Assembly: GCA_964017235.1 (NCBI GenBank)
Contig: OZ024932.1
Location: 81,719,451-81,783,450, forward strand
Reading direction: 5' to 3'
From: Sabellastarte sp. h YS-2021
Taxonomy: Eukaryota; Annelida; Polychaeta; Sabellida; Sabellidae
Length of the DNA stretch: 64,000 nt
Of the stretch, positions 1 through 12,032 are shown piece by piece; position 1 is the stretch's first letter, and each line of letters starts with the position of its first letter. The position numbers and the translations under genes were made by a program. The notes beneath the pieces were generated by a model. That model did not search any database. It had not been told where the DNA came from and was given only the letters and a program-made list of their open reading frames with translations.

Positions 1-1925
1 AGAAGCAAAAGAAGGATACTACTAGTTCAAAAGACGATGAACTCGATCTTTTAGGTGATGAGGGCGTGGATTCATTTACTGGATCTCATGCAGACCTTGA
101 GAGTGCTACAGATAACTTATTTACCTCACCCCCGCGTCCTCAGCCCCTACCCTCCACTTCATTGTCTATCCAACACCAGCCAAAACTGTCCCATCCACCC
201 CAGGTACTGCCTTACAGCAGAAGATTGAATCAAATTTAGAAAAATCCTTGGGTAACACACTTAACATCCATTTACAGCAGCAAATGGGTTCTTTCCAGGC
301 ATCTATGTTAGAAGCTTTCCAGTCTCTCCGAGACGAATTGACAATTAAAAAACAAGCAGAGGTGGATCAGACCTCGGCTTCAGCTTCTTAGCCTGAACGC
401 TCCAATAGTGCTGTTAATCTGGACCTACCCCCTCCGAGACCTAGAACTACCTCACATGTCGAGGAAATGGAAGTGGACTATGGTCTTGCACTTCCTCCAT
501 GTCTCGTTTCTGACCTTCATAACGCATCGAATCAGAATTCTAATCCATCCGAGGAGCCTTTTAAGAAGGCCTCGGATAGACCTAAAAACACTCTCACAAA
601 AGGCATGATGTTGAACCGAGGTCTGCCTTGGATCAATACTATGATGAATCCGATGAAACTCAGATTTCATCTTCTAAACCCAAAAAACATGCTGACAAGA
701 GTAGACATAAAGTCAGGTCCAGATACATGTCACCCTCTTCAGAGGAGGATCCGTTCTCTGTAGCCAGACACAGGTCTTCTAAGCCCTCTGGGGCTCAGCC
801 CTCTGGGGCTCAGCCCTCTGGGGCTCTCTCTGACCAAGACCAACCTCAACATGATCCAGACTCCCCTTATTATAGGGAAGTAGCTCTGTCTGACGTTCCC
901 TCCCAATACGCTGAAGAAGTGGACACCTTCAGGCGCATTCTTTCACTCCCTGATCCCAGGGAGTCCATGCCTAGGTCCTCAACTTCAGTCATGGGTCTGG
1001 ATGATGAAAAAGGCCGTCAGGAACTCAGACCTAGAGGTCCTTCCTCTATGCTCCCACTCAGTTCAGTTATCAAAGATGTCTTTGATAAGTTTGAACATGA
1101 TTTCCAGGCCGCTAATTTACCTGAGGGTAAATACATCAAACCTCCTCCTTCCTCTGCAAAGTGGTACAAGGTGGGGCAACCCTGTTATGAGGAGAAAATA
1201 AAAGAGTTGAATACAGATTTTGCAAAAATCTGAATACAGATTTTGCAAAAATCTGTATTACTCCTAAACCCTCTGGGGCTCCTATGGGCAAGGTTCCCCT
1301 ACCAGTTCTTAAGGAATTGGAATACCAAGCTAGGCAAAATATTTCCACGCTCAACTTTACTGCTGCCTTTGCCAAGACTTCATCTTCTTGCAATGCCACT
1401 CTTGAAAAGTGTCAACATAGCCTGAAGTCAACCTTTAAGAGGGTTAAGTCTCAGATCCAGAAAGGTGCCAATCCTGAGAAAGCAGCTAAACGTGGATAAG
1501 AGCAGGCCTGTGATAAACTAAAATTTATGGAATAAGACTGTTCTTATTCAGCAGAGAGCTCTTACATGCCTCAGCAAATCCTTAGCCCATATACTCCAGA
1601 GGGAGCTATATACTATGGGTAACACCGGCTTGCTAAGGCGCGAAGCCGAAATGACCCTTTTGCAACCACATCTAGGGGAAACGAGATGCCAAGAACTCAG
1701 GAACTTGCCTTTTTGGCACTCCTCCTTGTTCAAGTCTCAACTTGTGAAGGAGGCAGAAGACTTCCTCCTCAAAAAAGGGACCTCTAAAGACTCTCCGGGT
1801 TTCGCACCCTATCAAAATAAGCCCTTTCGTGGTCCCCACAACAAGAAAAGTGGCTCCTACAGGAAACGCCTGGGGGCAACTCCTTACAAAGCAGTAACCA
1901 ATTGTTTTCCTCAGGTAGGGGGAAA
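1..1925 (+). pseudogene. Gag-like region of the old DIRS element
   Basis: The translation is rich in Ser, Pro, Asp and Lys, as in the first ORF of the copy at 43048-45144. A shared feature is a segment ending in a K-W-Y motif (SSAKWYKVG here, SQAKWYGFV there). An in-frame 15 bp unit repeated about three times near 784-826 gives a Pro-Ser-Gly-Ala-Gln repeat. The role is presumed to be nucleoprotein packaging. The region is fossil and continues past the left edge. Confidence 0.65.
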
Positions 1926-1979
1926 CTGAACTTCAGAGGCTCCAGGGGCCATTTTCGACCCCACTCTAGGGGACGAGGG

Positions 1980-3430
1980 TGTGGAAACCCCTCCCCCCAA
2001 TTACTCCTTAAAAGCCTCCCTCAGTCCACCAATAGGAGGTCGACTCCGTTCTTTCAGAAGAGACTGGCAAACAAACAAATGTTCATCCAACGTGTTAAAC
2101 ATTATCACCAATGGCTACATACTGCCATTCCTTTCAAAACCAAGTCTGTTCAGATTCCCTCTGATTCAGTCAGAATACAAGGCCCGTCAAAAAGACCAAG
2201 CTCTGGCAACTTGTATCCAGTCTCTTCTGTCAAAGAACACAATAGAAAGGGTGGAAAATGTAAAATCTCTCAGGTTTTACAGTTGCCTGTTCCTAGTACC
2301 CAAGCCTAACCAAAGGTGGAGGCCAGTACCTAAGCAGGCTCAACACTTTTCTACACATAGAAAAGTTCAAAATGGAAACTCCAGAGTCCATCAGGACCTC
2401 CCTGATTCCAGGGGAATGGGTATCGTCGATAGACCTATCAGTGGCTTACCTTCACATCCCCATCCACCCAAACTCAAGGAAATACCTAAGGTTTACCACA
2501 GGTTACAGGTGTTTCAGTTCGCCTTCCTCCCGTTCGGACTAGCCACAGCCCCCCAGGTCTTTACAATGATTGTAAAGGAAGTGAAGCTAATGGCCCTCTC
2601 TAGAGGACTCAGACTTCACCAATACCTGGACGACTGGCGGCAGAACCCCGCAAACATGATGAAAGGTGCAGACCTTCATCCCAAAGACCACAGTATCCAA
2701 CTCTTTACAGATGTCTCAAACGAAGGTTGGGGTGCTCACTTAGATGAAAGTTCTACAAAGGGTCTGTGGTCAGACCGGGAAAAGGCTACACATAAACATT
2801 CTAGAGTTGAAGGCGGTCTTCCTAGCCCTTCGAAGCTTCAAGGACCAGTGCCAGAACCAAACAGTGCTAGTTACAACGGACAACTCAACAGTGGTAGCCT
2901 ACATAAACAAACAAGGAGGAACTCACTCAGTAGAGATGTGCGCTCTCCTGTGGAAGATCATGACATGGTGCCATCACCATCACATAACATTAAAAGCCAG
3001 ACACATTCCAGGGTGTCTGAATATGATGGCCGACCTTCTGTCCAGGTCAAACCAAGTTCAGTCAACAGAATGGTCACTGCATCTGCAGGTGTTCAAACAG
3101 ATCTGTCAAAAGTGGTTCACTCCTCATGTAGATCTATTTGCCACTCATCTGAACTACAAACTTCCACTGTACGTATCTCCTGTCCCGGATCCAAATGCTT
3201 GGGACATAGATGCTCTGAACTTAAACTGGACGGGTCTCACAGCCTATGCTTACCCTCCGACGGCTCTCCTTCACAGGGTGATCCAAAAAATCAATTGCAT
3301 GATCATTGTAATAGCCCCAGCCTGGCCAGGGATGCCCTGGTTTTGGAACCTAGTACAGCTCTCAACAGAGATCCCTCTACAACCCCCAATGTCAACAACT
3401 CTTCTCAAACAATTCCACAATTAAGTGTTC
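1980..3430 (+). pseudogene. Reverse transcriptase and RNase H region of the old DIRS element
   Basis: Recognisable reverse-transcriptase motifs include LPFGLATAPQVF and the catalytic-loop motif YLDDW. RNase H motifs follow: a T-D-V-S-N-E-G-W-G-A-H block and, later, a TTDNSTVVAYIN block. Both match the younger DIRS copy in this window motif by motif. The region is degraded and not expected to be functional. Confidence 0.85.
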
Positions 3431-3559
3431 CACAGCAATCCACAACATCTCAACCTCCACTCCTGGTGTCTAGGAGTGGACAGCTCCAAGAACAAGGCTT
3501 CTCTGTGGAGGTGGCAGAGAGAATTTCTGCCCCTCAGAGGTCATCAACAAGGACCATCT

Positions 3560-4425
3560 AAGTCAAAGTGGGTCCTATTTGAGAAATGGTGCAGAGAAAA
3601 TTTGGTGGATTTTTCCACTTCATCTGTGAAACAAGTCTCAGACTTTTTCATGTACCTGTACCAAGATCTAAACAGGCGCCCCTCGACCATTGATGGTTAC
3701 AGGACGGCCGTTGTTGACACTTTGGGCCTAACGGGCCATCATGTTGCACAAAGTTCAGACCTTCACAGGTTACTCTCCAGTTTTCACAGGGATCGTCCAA
3801 AAAGTTCCATGAATCTTCCAAAATGGAAGCTTTCTGTTGTTCTCAATGAGCTCACAAAAGCACCCTTTGAGCCTATGAAAGACACAGACCTCAAATATCT
3901 TACTCTCAAAACTGCTTTCTTGCTAGCTTTGGCCTCCGGCAAGCGCCACAGCGAAATCCATGCCTGGGTTGCAAACAAAGTATCTAATCTAGGCCAATGG
4001 GAAAAGGTTGCCTTGTTCCCTTCTTCTGACTTCATAGCCAAAAACCAACTAGGAAGAGAAGGTTCTCTAAAGTGTGTCTCCGGTGACTATTCCTGCTTTG
4101 ACTACCATTGTGGATAGACAATTCAAAGAAGACAGGACCTTGTGTACCATGCGGGCCCTGAGGTACTATTTGGATTGAACCAAAGACCTGAGAGGGTCTC
4201 GATCCCTCCTTTTCATCTCCTTCAAGAAAGGACACACCTCAGACATCAGAGCCGCTACTCTTTCTTCTTGGTTGAAACAAACCATTCTACTTTGTTATAA
4301 ACAAGCAGACCAACAAGCATTGGACTTGGTCCAAGTTAAAGAGCATGACATTAGGGCCTTCGTGGCCTCTAAGGCCTTTTACGGTGGGGTATTGGTGGAC
4401 CAAAATCATGCAAGCCTACAAATTT
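3560..4425 (+). pseudogene. Tyrosine recombinase region of the old DIRS element
   Basis: The motifs DGYRTAVVD, SSFHRDRPK, LTKAPFEP and LALASGKRHSEIHAW align with the recombinase region of the younger copy (DGYRSAIAD, DSFHRDRPK, LTKAPFEP, LALALGKRRSEIHAW). The last contains the first catalytic Arg of this integrase class. The region is broken and incomplete at its 3' side. Confidence 0.85.
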
Positions 4426-4429
4426 TTCT

Positions 4430-5672
4430 CAACAATGAAAATCTTAAATATCTCAAAAACGATGCAAGAGCGATTTCAACAAAATTTTTGACCCCCAGAG
4501 TATTCACAGAGTGACCTGGTGATTTTCCCCCAAAGCAGTTCGGGGGCCATCTTGTAATTCTGTGTAAAATGCAAAAATGCCTTCATCTCGTAAACGGTGC
4601 GAGATAGAATGATTTTGGTTAAATTGCTGACACCTCCCCCCTGCCAGGATGCTCACAGAGTCAACTGGCAAGTTTTCCCCAAAAATGTTTTCATGCCATT
4701 TTTGGTGGCCATCTTGAATTTCTGCGTAAAACACAAATACTCATTTATCTCCGTAACCATGTTAGATAGAGCAATTTCAGGAAATTTTTGACCCCCAGGG
4801 AATCCACACAGTCAACTGGGGACTTTCCCCAAAAATCCATTTCCTCACAATTTTGAATCTCTGCGTAAAACCCAAAAACGCATTTATCTCAGAAACGGTG
4901 CAAGATAGAGTGATTTTGATGAAATTTTTTACTTGTAGGGTAACTGCAAAAGTCATCTGGCTACTTTTTGGTTTGCCATCTTGAATTTCTGTGTAAAATG
5001 CAAAAATGCATTTATCTCGGAAATGGGGTGTGATTTCAATGAAATTTTTGACCCCCAGGGTATTGGCAGAGTCAACTGGCAATTTTTCCCAAGAATTGTT
5101 TTCCCGACATTTTTGGCAGCTATCTTGAATTTCTGTGTAAAATGCAAAAACCCAGTTATACGGGAAACTGTGAGACAGAGCGATTTCAGTGAAATTTTTG
5201 GCCCCCCTGGGTATTCACCGAGTAAAATGGCAATTTTTCCCAAAAATCATTTTCCTGCAATTTTTGGGGGCCATCTTGAATTTCTGTGTAAAATGCAATA
5301 GCACATTTATCTCGGAAAATGTGCCAGATAGAGTGATTTCAACAAAAATTTTTCCCACCATTTCTGGCAGCCATCTTGAATTATTGCATTAAACGAAAAA
5401 GCGCATTTATCTTGGAAATGGCATGAGATAGAGCAATTTTGACGAAATTTTTTATCCTCAGGGTAGAGTCATCTGGCATTTTTTACGGCCATCTTGAATT
5501 TCTTCGTAAAAGGCAAAAATGCATTTATGTCTTAAACCTTGCATTTTTGCATAAATGGAAAAACATTAAACAGAGGAACATAATCATTCCGACACAATCA
5601 TTAATGCTCATTGGGACGCTTTATTTTTGCTGTACAAAAACAATTTCTTTTTCTCTTGCAAAGCAATGCTCG
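4430..5672 (+). mobile_element. Tandem-repeat element (169-bp family), likely Helentron-like 3' end
   Basis: About eight degenerate units, 105-165 bp apart, each carry a GATAGAGCGATTT-like box, a GAAATTTTTGACCC box and a GGCCATCTTGAATTTCTG box. The array is followed by GGGACGCTTTATTTTTGCTG and the hairpin TTGC-AAA-GCAA. This matches the 3' end at 21601-21674, though the last bases are CTCGA where that copy has CTCTAGT. The element abuts the broken DIRS copy. No 5' hairpin is recognised, so the 5' side is probably truncated. Short ORFs over the array are artefacts of the repeat. Confidence 0.6.
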
Positions 5673-5675
5673 AAT

Positions 5676-5993
5676 TTTTTTATATTTTTGTTTCCTTAAG
5701 AAAACATATACAATAAGGTTCAAAACACTGGCACAATATTCAAAGCATATGTTTTTATGTAATACATATATATTGCCTACCTATAATTCTCTGTGACACA
5801 TTTTTTGTCTATTCATTTCAGTGAAACCTAGTTTGTTTTGTAATAATATTATTTCCATACCTACCTATTTTCACTGTTTCACCTACCAGTTTTTGCTGGC
5901 TCAGAGTGAAAAAATGGCATATTTTCCTGATACATATTGTTGTTCAATTAGATTTTGCCCCACTTTCCATCTTTTATTGAATTTTGTTTCAGT
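5676..5993. other. AT-rich stretch with nothing recognised
   Basis: No gene, terminal repeat or array unit is visible. It separates a tandem-repeat element from a short tandem duplication. Confidence 0.5.
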
Positions 5994-6155
5994 CTGGTTT
6001 ATAATGGCTAAAGTCTTTTTTGGAGGAAATATATATTTATTTACAGTTATATTTGGCACAGCAAAAGATATAGCCTGGTTTATAATGGCTAAAGTTTTTT
6101 TTTGAGGAAATATATATTTATTTACAGTTATATTTGGCACAGCAAAAGATATAAT
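5994..6155. repeat. Two-copy 81-bp tandem duplication
   Basis: The unit begins CTGGTTTATAATGGCTAAAG and ends in GGCACAGCAAAAGATATA. The copies differ only by a few bases in a T run, so the duplication is recent. Confidence 0.9.
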
Positions 6156-6177
6156 TTTGAACAATGATAAGTATACA

Positions 6178-6235
6178 ATTTAGGGATCAGAAAACCAGGC
6201 AAATAAGTATAAAAATTAGGGGTCAGAAAACCAGA
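6178..6235. repeat. Two-copy 37-bp tandem duplication
   Basis: A TTAGGG(A/G)TCAGAAAACCAG unit occurs twice, 37 bp apart, just after the 81-bp duplication. Confidence 0.7.
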
Positions 6236-6563
6236 CAAGGTCATTATCAATGACTGATTTCATACAAACTTTAAACATGTTTTACCAACTTTCATCATTT
6301 ACATCAAATTATAAAGACCGGTAATGCGCAGTGAACGAAAACCCGTCTGTGCACATAGAATCAGCACGGAGTAAAACCTCCAATAACGGCCGGCTGAGAA
6401 ACGGAAGTGCTGTTTTGATTGCTCGATTGTATGTCGATAGTAAAATTGTCTGCTTTTACAAGAGTGATCATGCATTCAAAACAATATGGCGGCGTCCTTG
6501 TTTGTGTCACCTCGTAAAAATAAATAGATATTTCTTTCAACCAGGTAGGCCAGTCTTTATAAT

Positions 6564-6722
6564 AGTAATAAATACCTCATGCTCGGGCGTTTGTTACAGG
6601 ATATACGCCCGGCAAAAATTCCTTAATAATGCCAGAGCGCCTAACGGTGCTCTGGCATTATTTGGAATTTTTGCCGGGCGTATATCCTGTAACAAATGCC
6701 CGAGCATGAGGTATTTATTACT
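6564..6722. mobile_element. Foldback (long hairpin) element
   Basis: Two ~75-nt arms (6564-6638 and 6649-6722) are near-perfect inverted copies around a 10-nt loop. The outer arm starts AGTAATAAATACCTCATGCT and the inner arm ends GCCAGAGC. Only a G/A difference and a small indel were seen between the arms. It has no coding capacity. It may be a MITE or foldback element, or a hairpin RNA source. Confidence 0.85.
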
Positions 6723-7000
6723 ACAATCATTTTTGGACCATATTTCTTAACATACAAGCTCATCAGCTTCATACTGCATGAATATTTTGTGAAAATCTTT
6801 CCTACCATTTGGTGACTGAAATATAGTTCTAACATAGAAAGCCCTTGACATTGTAAAAATTGTGTTTGTTTTATATTTATTGATGAAGCTTTTGATCATA
6901 ATTTTTACTCTTATGATTATCAACTGTCATCACTCATACAGAAATGTATAAAATCTTAACTTCTATATGAGTGATGATAGATCCATCTGAGTTAACTATA

Positions 7001-7223
7001 GAGTAAGAAATCTAAAATTCGCCAGGAATCTACAATTCGCCACCTCTAAAACCTTACTTAATTTTATAAAAAAAATGATTTTTTGTCTTAAAATTGGTAT
7101 TTTTCAGTTCAGAAAGCTTTAATTTACTGTGCATTAAACCAATCTCATCTCAATTCATTTATTTGAGAGTATTTTCACATGTGGCGAATTTCAGATATGT
7201 GGCAAATTTTAGATTTCTTACTC
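7001..7223. mobile_element. TA-flanked MITE, copy 1 (mariner-like)
   Basis: The terminal inverted repeats begin GAGTAAGAAATCTAAAATT and contain the box AATTCGCCA. Both ends are flanked by TA, the target duplication of Tc1/mariner elements. The interior is non-coding and AT-rich. A second copy lies in the opposite orientation at 19682-19907. Confidence 0.8.
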
Positions 7224-7345
7224 TATCTCCCACACATTCAATTTCACTGTTGTCCCAGGTACGCAGAAAGAGGGGATAGCTTGATAATTGAAATTGTACC
7301 AAAGACAGGAATTTAAAATGTACATTTGAGGTTGGTTGTTGTTTT

Positions 7346-8500
7346 TTTGTCAACTGACTTGTCAGTCAGCTGACATTATGGCATCACTCTGCAGTGTCCA
7401 TATCCACGTCCGTGTGAACAACTTCTCCTCTAAAACAACAAGGCCTAGAGATATGCTGTCTTTTTAAAAGATATCTTATCTATCGAGGATGAAAAAATGT
7501 TCAAGGCATGCAAATCTTTCTGTTAGTCTGTATGCTAGAGCCATTACAAAGGAGGTAAACGCACCAAAAATTTCAACACTTTATCACAATTTTCTCATTG
7601 ACTAATATTGCAAGGATTTCTCTCATCTCTTGCATATATGTACTAGGTCACAAATAGATTCCCTTGTGTGAGTATCAAACCTGGATCTGTCTTAATTTTT
7701 ATGAATTTTTAAAAATAATTTTAATGCATTAAAATTAATGAAATCGTGTACTAAATCATTTATTTTGTCATTGACTGTTGCAGGGATTTCTCTCTTATCA
7801 TTATGGCATAGCTGTGTAATAGCTATTCTCAGGTTCTCACTGTTGAGTGAATCACTTGGAACTTGAAAACTATTGCAATTAAAGTATTTTCCATAAATGT
7901 GTTGTTCACCTACTTCTGGGTCAGCTATAACATAGTAAAATTGTAGACCTGTAGGTCATGGCATAGCTGAGCCATGGCTACTTTCAGGTTTTCACTGTTG
8001 AGTAAATCAGTTGTAACTTAAAAACTATTGCATTTAGAGTATTCTGTTTAAATATGTTGTTCACCTACTTTTGGGTCAGCTATAACATAGTGAAATTGCA
8101 GACCTGCAGGTTGTGGCATAGCTGAGCAGTAGCTTCTTTCAGGTTCTCACTGTTGAGTAAATCAGTTGCAACTTGAAAACTATTGCATTTAGAGTATTTT
8201 CTTTAAATATGTTATTCACCTACTTTTCAGTCAACTATAACATAGTGAAATTGCAGACCAGTGGCTCATATCATAGCTCTGCAATAGCTACTTTGAGGTT
8301 CTCACTGTTGTGTAAATGAGTTGTAACTTGAGTATTTTTTGTAAATATGTTAAACTTAATCACCTACTTTTTGATCAGCTATAACATGGTAAAATTGCAG
8401 ACTTGTAGCTCTTTGCATAGCAGACCAAAAGCTATTTTGAGATTCTCACTGTTGAGTAAATCAGTTGTGACTTGAAAACTATTGCATTTACGGCATTTTT
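7346..8500 (+). mobile_element. Tandem-repeat element, 155-bp family (copy 1, 3' truncated)
   Basis: The 5' end has a hairpin ACTGAC-TT-GTCAGT followed by the palindrome GTCAGCTGAC. A ~370 bp head follows (CAAGGCCTAGAGATATGCTG and onward) that is repeated at the start of the element at 31791. Then come about five units with a 155 bp period, each with TGTTGAGTAAATCAGTTGTA, AACTATTGCATTTAGAG and CACCTACTTTTGGGTCAGC boxes. No 3' terminus is recognised. Confidence 0.65.
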
Positions 8501-10025
8501 GTTTTAAACATCTTTCATTATACGGATAACGTAATAAAAGCTGCGTTGAGATTTCTTCTATTTGGCTGACTGCTGTAATACATTGCAATTGAATAAGTAA
8601 AAACTTTGTCATCAGAATACCAACCTTTTCTTTATTTTTACAAGATTGTCTAGTTAAATTCAAAGTCAAATACCAGTATTTAATTTTCAAGCTTTTTTTG
8701 AAGGTGTTATTTTTTACTGCAAATCCTATTTATAGTACAATTAGATGTAATAAAGAAAGTTTAGATAGCCTTGCAAACTTCCTTTATAGTACATTTTTTT
8801 TTTAAAAGTTTAGCTATATGTAATAGAATACATAATATTACACAAATGCTGCTAGTGAATTAGGAAATTTATTCCATCCATCACACCATTATCAAAATTG
8901 AATACTGAATAATTGAATAATTAAAATTTGCTTTTGTCAGCTTTACAAAAAACGATTGAAGTGGGCTGTGAAAATACTATTTACATATATCTGGAACAAT
9001 GCTGAAAGGATAACAATGTATTATGTTGAAGTGAGCATTGATAATGCATTCAATTAACCAGAAAGTGATTATTTCATACTAGGCTAAATCTCTTATAAAT
9101 GGTATTAGAGGTATAAGTGTGTGTGCAGATTTTGATAATGTAATCCTGAGAGCCAAAATGTGTGGGGAATGCTTTTATAATCTACTTTGTAAGTAATGGT
9201 AAGAGTTGGTATTATTCTGTGATACATCTTTGATATTGTATTTAATTTATCAGAAAAACATGGTTAAACATAAGAAGGCCAAACCATTGATGTTATGCAC
9301 TGAAAGAATATATATATAAGAATAAAAATAATAACCTTTTTCTTGTAATATTCATGTAATATGTTTGCATTTTTTATCTGTAGCAGAAGTCGTGTATGTT
9401 TTGAAAAAAAAAACCTTGAAAAAATAATGTCTTGTTTGTTTTATGTGTAGCTTTTTGTAGTATATGTGTACCAACAATATTTGTAATAATTCACCACATT
9501 TTTGTGATTGTGTTAAATCCTAATAATAAACATTTACCTTAAAACTATGGCTAGCTGTAAAAGGAAGAAAAAAAATAAGTTCTAAATAAATTTTTCTTAC
9601 ATACATAAAAAATTACAAATTTTGGGAAAAAAATGAAATTACAAAAATTACATTTTCTGTATCCTTGGTTGGCTTTTAAAAAAACTCAAATTTCATTTCA
9701 AGTGTAATTCCTATATTATTATTTAAATTTGAATTTCGTTCCAATCCATATTTGATTCTCAGCAAGATGTCACCAATTCCAGTTACAAAGTGTGAGTTTC
9801 AGAAAAGAATTAGATTGATAATAATCACAGAAAATTTCAAACTGAACGTTAAACTCAGTCTCAAACTGAAACTTTAAACTCGGTTCTGTAAGTCACTTGA
9901 ATAATGTTCAGTAAGTCACTTGAATAATTCAGTAAGTCACTTGAATAATGTTTTAGTAAGAGCTCATAGAAAGAATTTACTGCATATTTTTTAGCCAGGC
10001 GAGTTGATTGCCCCTGTATTTTCAG
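8501..10025. other. Unique AT-rich sequence upstream of the first visible exon
   Basis: Presumed intron of the exchanger gene; no array, terminal repeat or further exon is recognised. It ends in a pyrimidine-rich tract and TTTTCAG acceptor. A short direct repeat near its end is listed separately. Confidence 0.5.
9888..9950. repeat. Short 21-23 bp tandem repeat, three copies
   Basis: GTAAGTCACTTGAATAAT occurs three times with spacings of 23 and 21 bp, about 75 bp upstream of the exon acceptor. Confidence 0.85.
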
Positions 10026-10126
10026 CTTTAAACCTCCAGAGTGATGTTGCGGGGGCAACATTTATGGCAGCTGGTAGTTCTGCCCCAGAATTAGCCACTT
10101 CTGTTATAGGTGTTTTCATAACCAAG
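10026..10126 (+). CDS. SLC24-type Na+/Ca2+-K+ exchanger, exon with alpha-1 repeat (first half)
   Basis: The exon encodes L-N-L-Q then [18 protein letters not shown] and [11 protein letters not shown]. This is the signature of the alpha-1 repeat of NCKX (SLC24) exchangers, plasma- or organelle-membrane proteins that export Ca2+ and K+ in exchange for Na+. The Glu of the SSAPEL motif corresponds to the residue known in this family to coordinate Ca2+/K+. A pyrimidine-rich tract and TTTTCAG precede the exon and GTGAGC follows. It starts with two bases of a split codon. An alternative acceptor at 9994 would add [10 protein letters not shown] in frame, but that does not resemble the family's usual residues here. 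Earlier exons (start, first membrane segments) were not found and probably lie upstream. Exon identity is secure; SLC24 subtype is not resolved. Confidence 0.92.
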
Positions 10127-10668
10127 GTGAGCAGTTTGTTATTCAAAATTTTCATTCATATTTCATAGTAACATGTTTAAATCCCATTAAATTTTATTCA
10201 CAAACTATCAAAACAATGCTTCTGCCTACTCAACAGTTTATGTTGCTTTTTAGAATTAGATTAAGGTGTTATATTTATGAAAAGTACAGCCACACAATAA
10301 CTTTGCATGAGGATGATGTATGAAATTAATTTGATGAAAGAGTACTGCACTTAGAGGAAGGCTTTTGACATAAAAGTGATTCATTAGATTGCTTTACCAG
10401 TATGTGTCTGTCACTGTAGCATTATTTATCAGGTGTTTCCCTCAGTTGTCAGGTGTATAAAATGTACAGTATTAGGAAGATGGAGGTTTGCAACAGAAAT
10501 TCTGATTGCTTTGTCACAGGCTGCAGGATTAAACTCTCATGTTTTCTGTATTTTTATCACAACTCTAGATATTTATGAAATAATTCCAATTAGAAGTAAT
10601 TGACTACATCCTTAACTTTAAATAATTTTTCTACCTCCTCTTCCTGACTCTCACAGGATGGAAAGCAG

Positions 10669-10975
10669 CCGGGCTGTATTTACCAAAGGGATTGGCGAAA
10701 GATCAGCAAAAAATTAGCTTAAGTTAATCCAAAAATCGGATTAAGATTAAGGTTTGTATTCACAAAGAAGTTGAGCTCATTCTTGGATTCACTTTTGGAT
10801 TAACTTTGATAAACCTATAAAAACAGATTAACTTTTGGTTAAGTGGCTACAATTAATCCGAAAATTAGCTTACCTTTTGTGAATACTGATTTAATTCAAA
10901 GATTAGCTAAGCCATTTTTCCATAAAAATTAGCTAATTTTTCACTTAACTCAATCAACCTTGTGAATAAGGGCTC
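10669..10975. mobile_element. MITE-like repeat in intron (GTATTCACAAA type), copy 1
   Basis: The ends read GGGCTGTATTTACCAAAG and, inverted, CTTGTGAATAAGGGCTC. The interior is rich in repeated TTAGCTTA/TTAATCC motifs in both orientations, so it can fold extensively. Boundaries are approximate and no clear target duplication was identified. Confidence 0.5.
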
Positions 10976-11299
10976 AGTGTCCCCTTAACACATTTCAGGT
11001 CTATTATTTTAAAATCTTTTAGTCTTCTGTGAAAAGGTATTTATAAGACACCAATTATATATGTGGGAAACAAAATAAAGCTGAACCTTCTTCAGTCCAG
11101 TCTAAAGAGACAAGAAAAAGAAATTCTAGTTAACTGTAAATTTGATATTACTGAGTAAATGTTTCTAGGAAAAGGTGCCCTAAGAACCTGGATTCGTATT
11201 CCAGGGAGACCTTAGCAAAGTGTTAGGCATTGCACTTTGGTATAAAAATAGAGCAGAGTTATGGCAAGGGATGGCCCAAGATTATGAATAGATGGCCCT

Positions 11300-11752
11300 T
11301 GGGCCGGTATTCACAAACATGGTCAGTGAAGATCAGATCAAATCTGAACCAAAAACATAAACTTTTGTGTAGAATATTGGATCAGCTTGGATTCCTGTTC
11401 ATGAATCATGTGATCTGATTCTTGGATTAAATTTTGAATTAACTCTGATCCATGCTCTTTGTGGATTAACTTTTGGATCAAGATGGATCAAAAATGGCTG
11501 TTATCTCAGGGAAGAAGATAAAGCTTTAATTTGTCACTACAGAGGCAGAGGGTATGAAATGGACCCTTTTGATATCCTAAGTGATGAAGAACCCTATCCA
11601 AAAAATGCGACAGGTATAAAAACAGATCAAATGTTTAATCATTTCAGCTCAACAAATCTGTTCTATGTGAATACCTAATTTGTTCCACTGGCTCACTTGA
11701 ATTTTTTCTCCCAGAGTTGATCTCATCTTAATCCATGTTGTGTAAAGGGACT
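11300..11752. mobile_element. MITE-like repeat in intron (GTATTCACAAA type), copy 2
   Basis: The left end GGGCCGGTATTCACAAACAT is partly mirrored on the right by ATGTTGTGTAAAGGGACT. The interior has repeated GATCAGATCAAATCTGA and TTGGATTAA motifs. It is related in layout to the repeat at 10669 but diverged. Superfamily unknown. Confidence 0.45.
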
Positions 11753-11945
11753 GATATTTCACAAAGTGTTACTAAACACGGATTGAAAATGCAAAAGCAA
11801 TAACAGAAAAAGGTGGTTTACAATTCACAGAGGTTTGAGCTTATTGTACAAGATTTACACTGACATTTACTTTATTCACCATAATACAGTTTTGTATGTG
11901 AATAATGAAATTATTATAAAAATGAAATGTAAATTTATTCCACAG

Positions 11946-12032
11946 GATGACATTGGCCTGGGTACAGTGGTGGGTTCAGCTGTGTTCAACATCATGTTTG
12001 TTATCAGTATCTGTGCACTATGTGGAGGTATG
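11946..12032 (+). CDS. SLC24-type exchanger, exon with second half of alpha-1 repeat
   Basis: This 87-base exon (29 codons, phase 0 at both ends) encodes DDIGLGTVVGSAVFNIMFVI and SICALCGGM. It matches the GTIVGSAVFNIL segment of NCKX proteins, the membrane helix that pairs with the previous exon's helix to form the alpha-1 ion site; the Asn of VFN is conserved there. The acceptor is CACAG and the donor GTGAGT. It joins in frame to the preceding exon across a 1.8 kb intron. Confidence 0.93.

Larger units (their letters stand above)
1..4425 (+). mobile_element. DIRS-type retrotransposon, old and broken, 5' end outside the window
   Basis: The three coding blocks of a DIRS retrotransposon follow each other on the plus strand: gag-like, reverse transcriptase with RNase H, and tyrosine recombinase. 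DIRS elements integrate with a tyrosine recombinase and lack ordinary LTRs. The proteins resemble those of the better preserved copy at 42689-49052 but are clearly divergent, so this is a different, older lineage. It is broken many times (roughly five to ten breaks). The right side stops inside the recombinase region and passes straight into a tandem-repeat element, so the 3' terminal repeats are missing. Confidence 0.9.

Noticed and set aside
9995-10025. In-frame upstream extension of the first visible exon ([10 protein letters not shown])
   Set aside because: It does not match NCKX residues at this position, and the acceptor at 10025 has the better pyrimidine tract.
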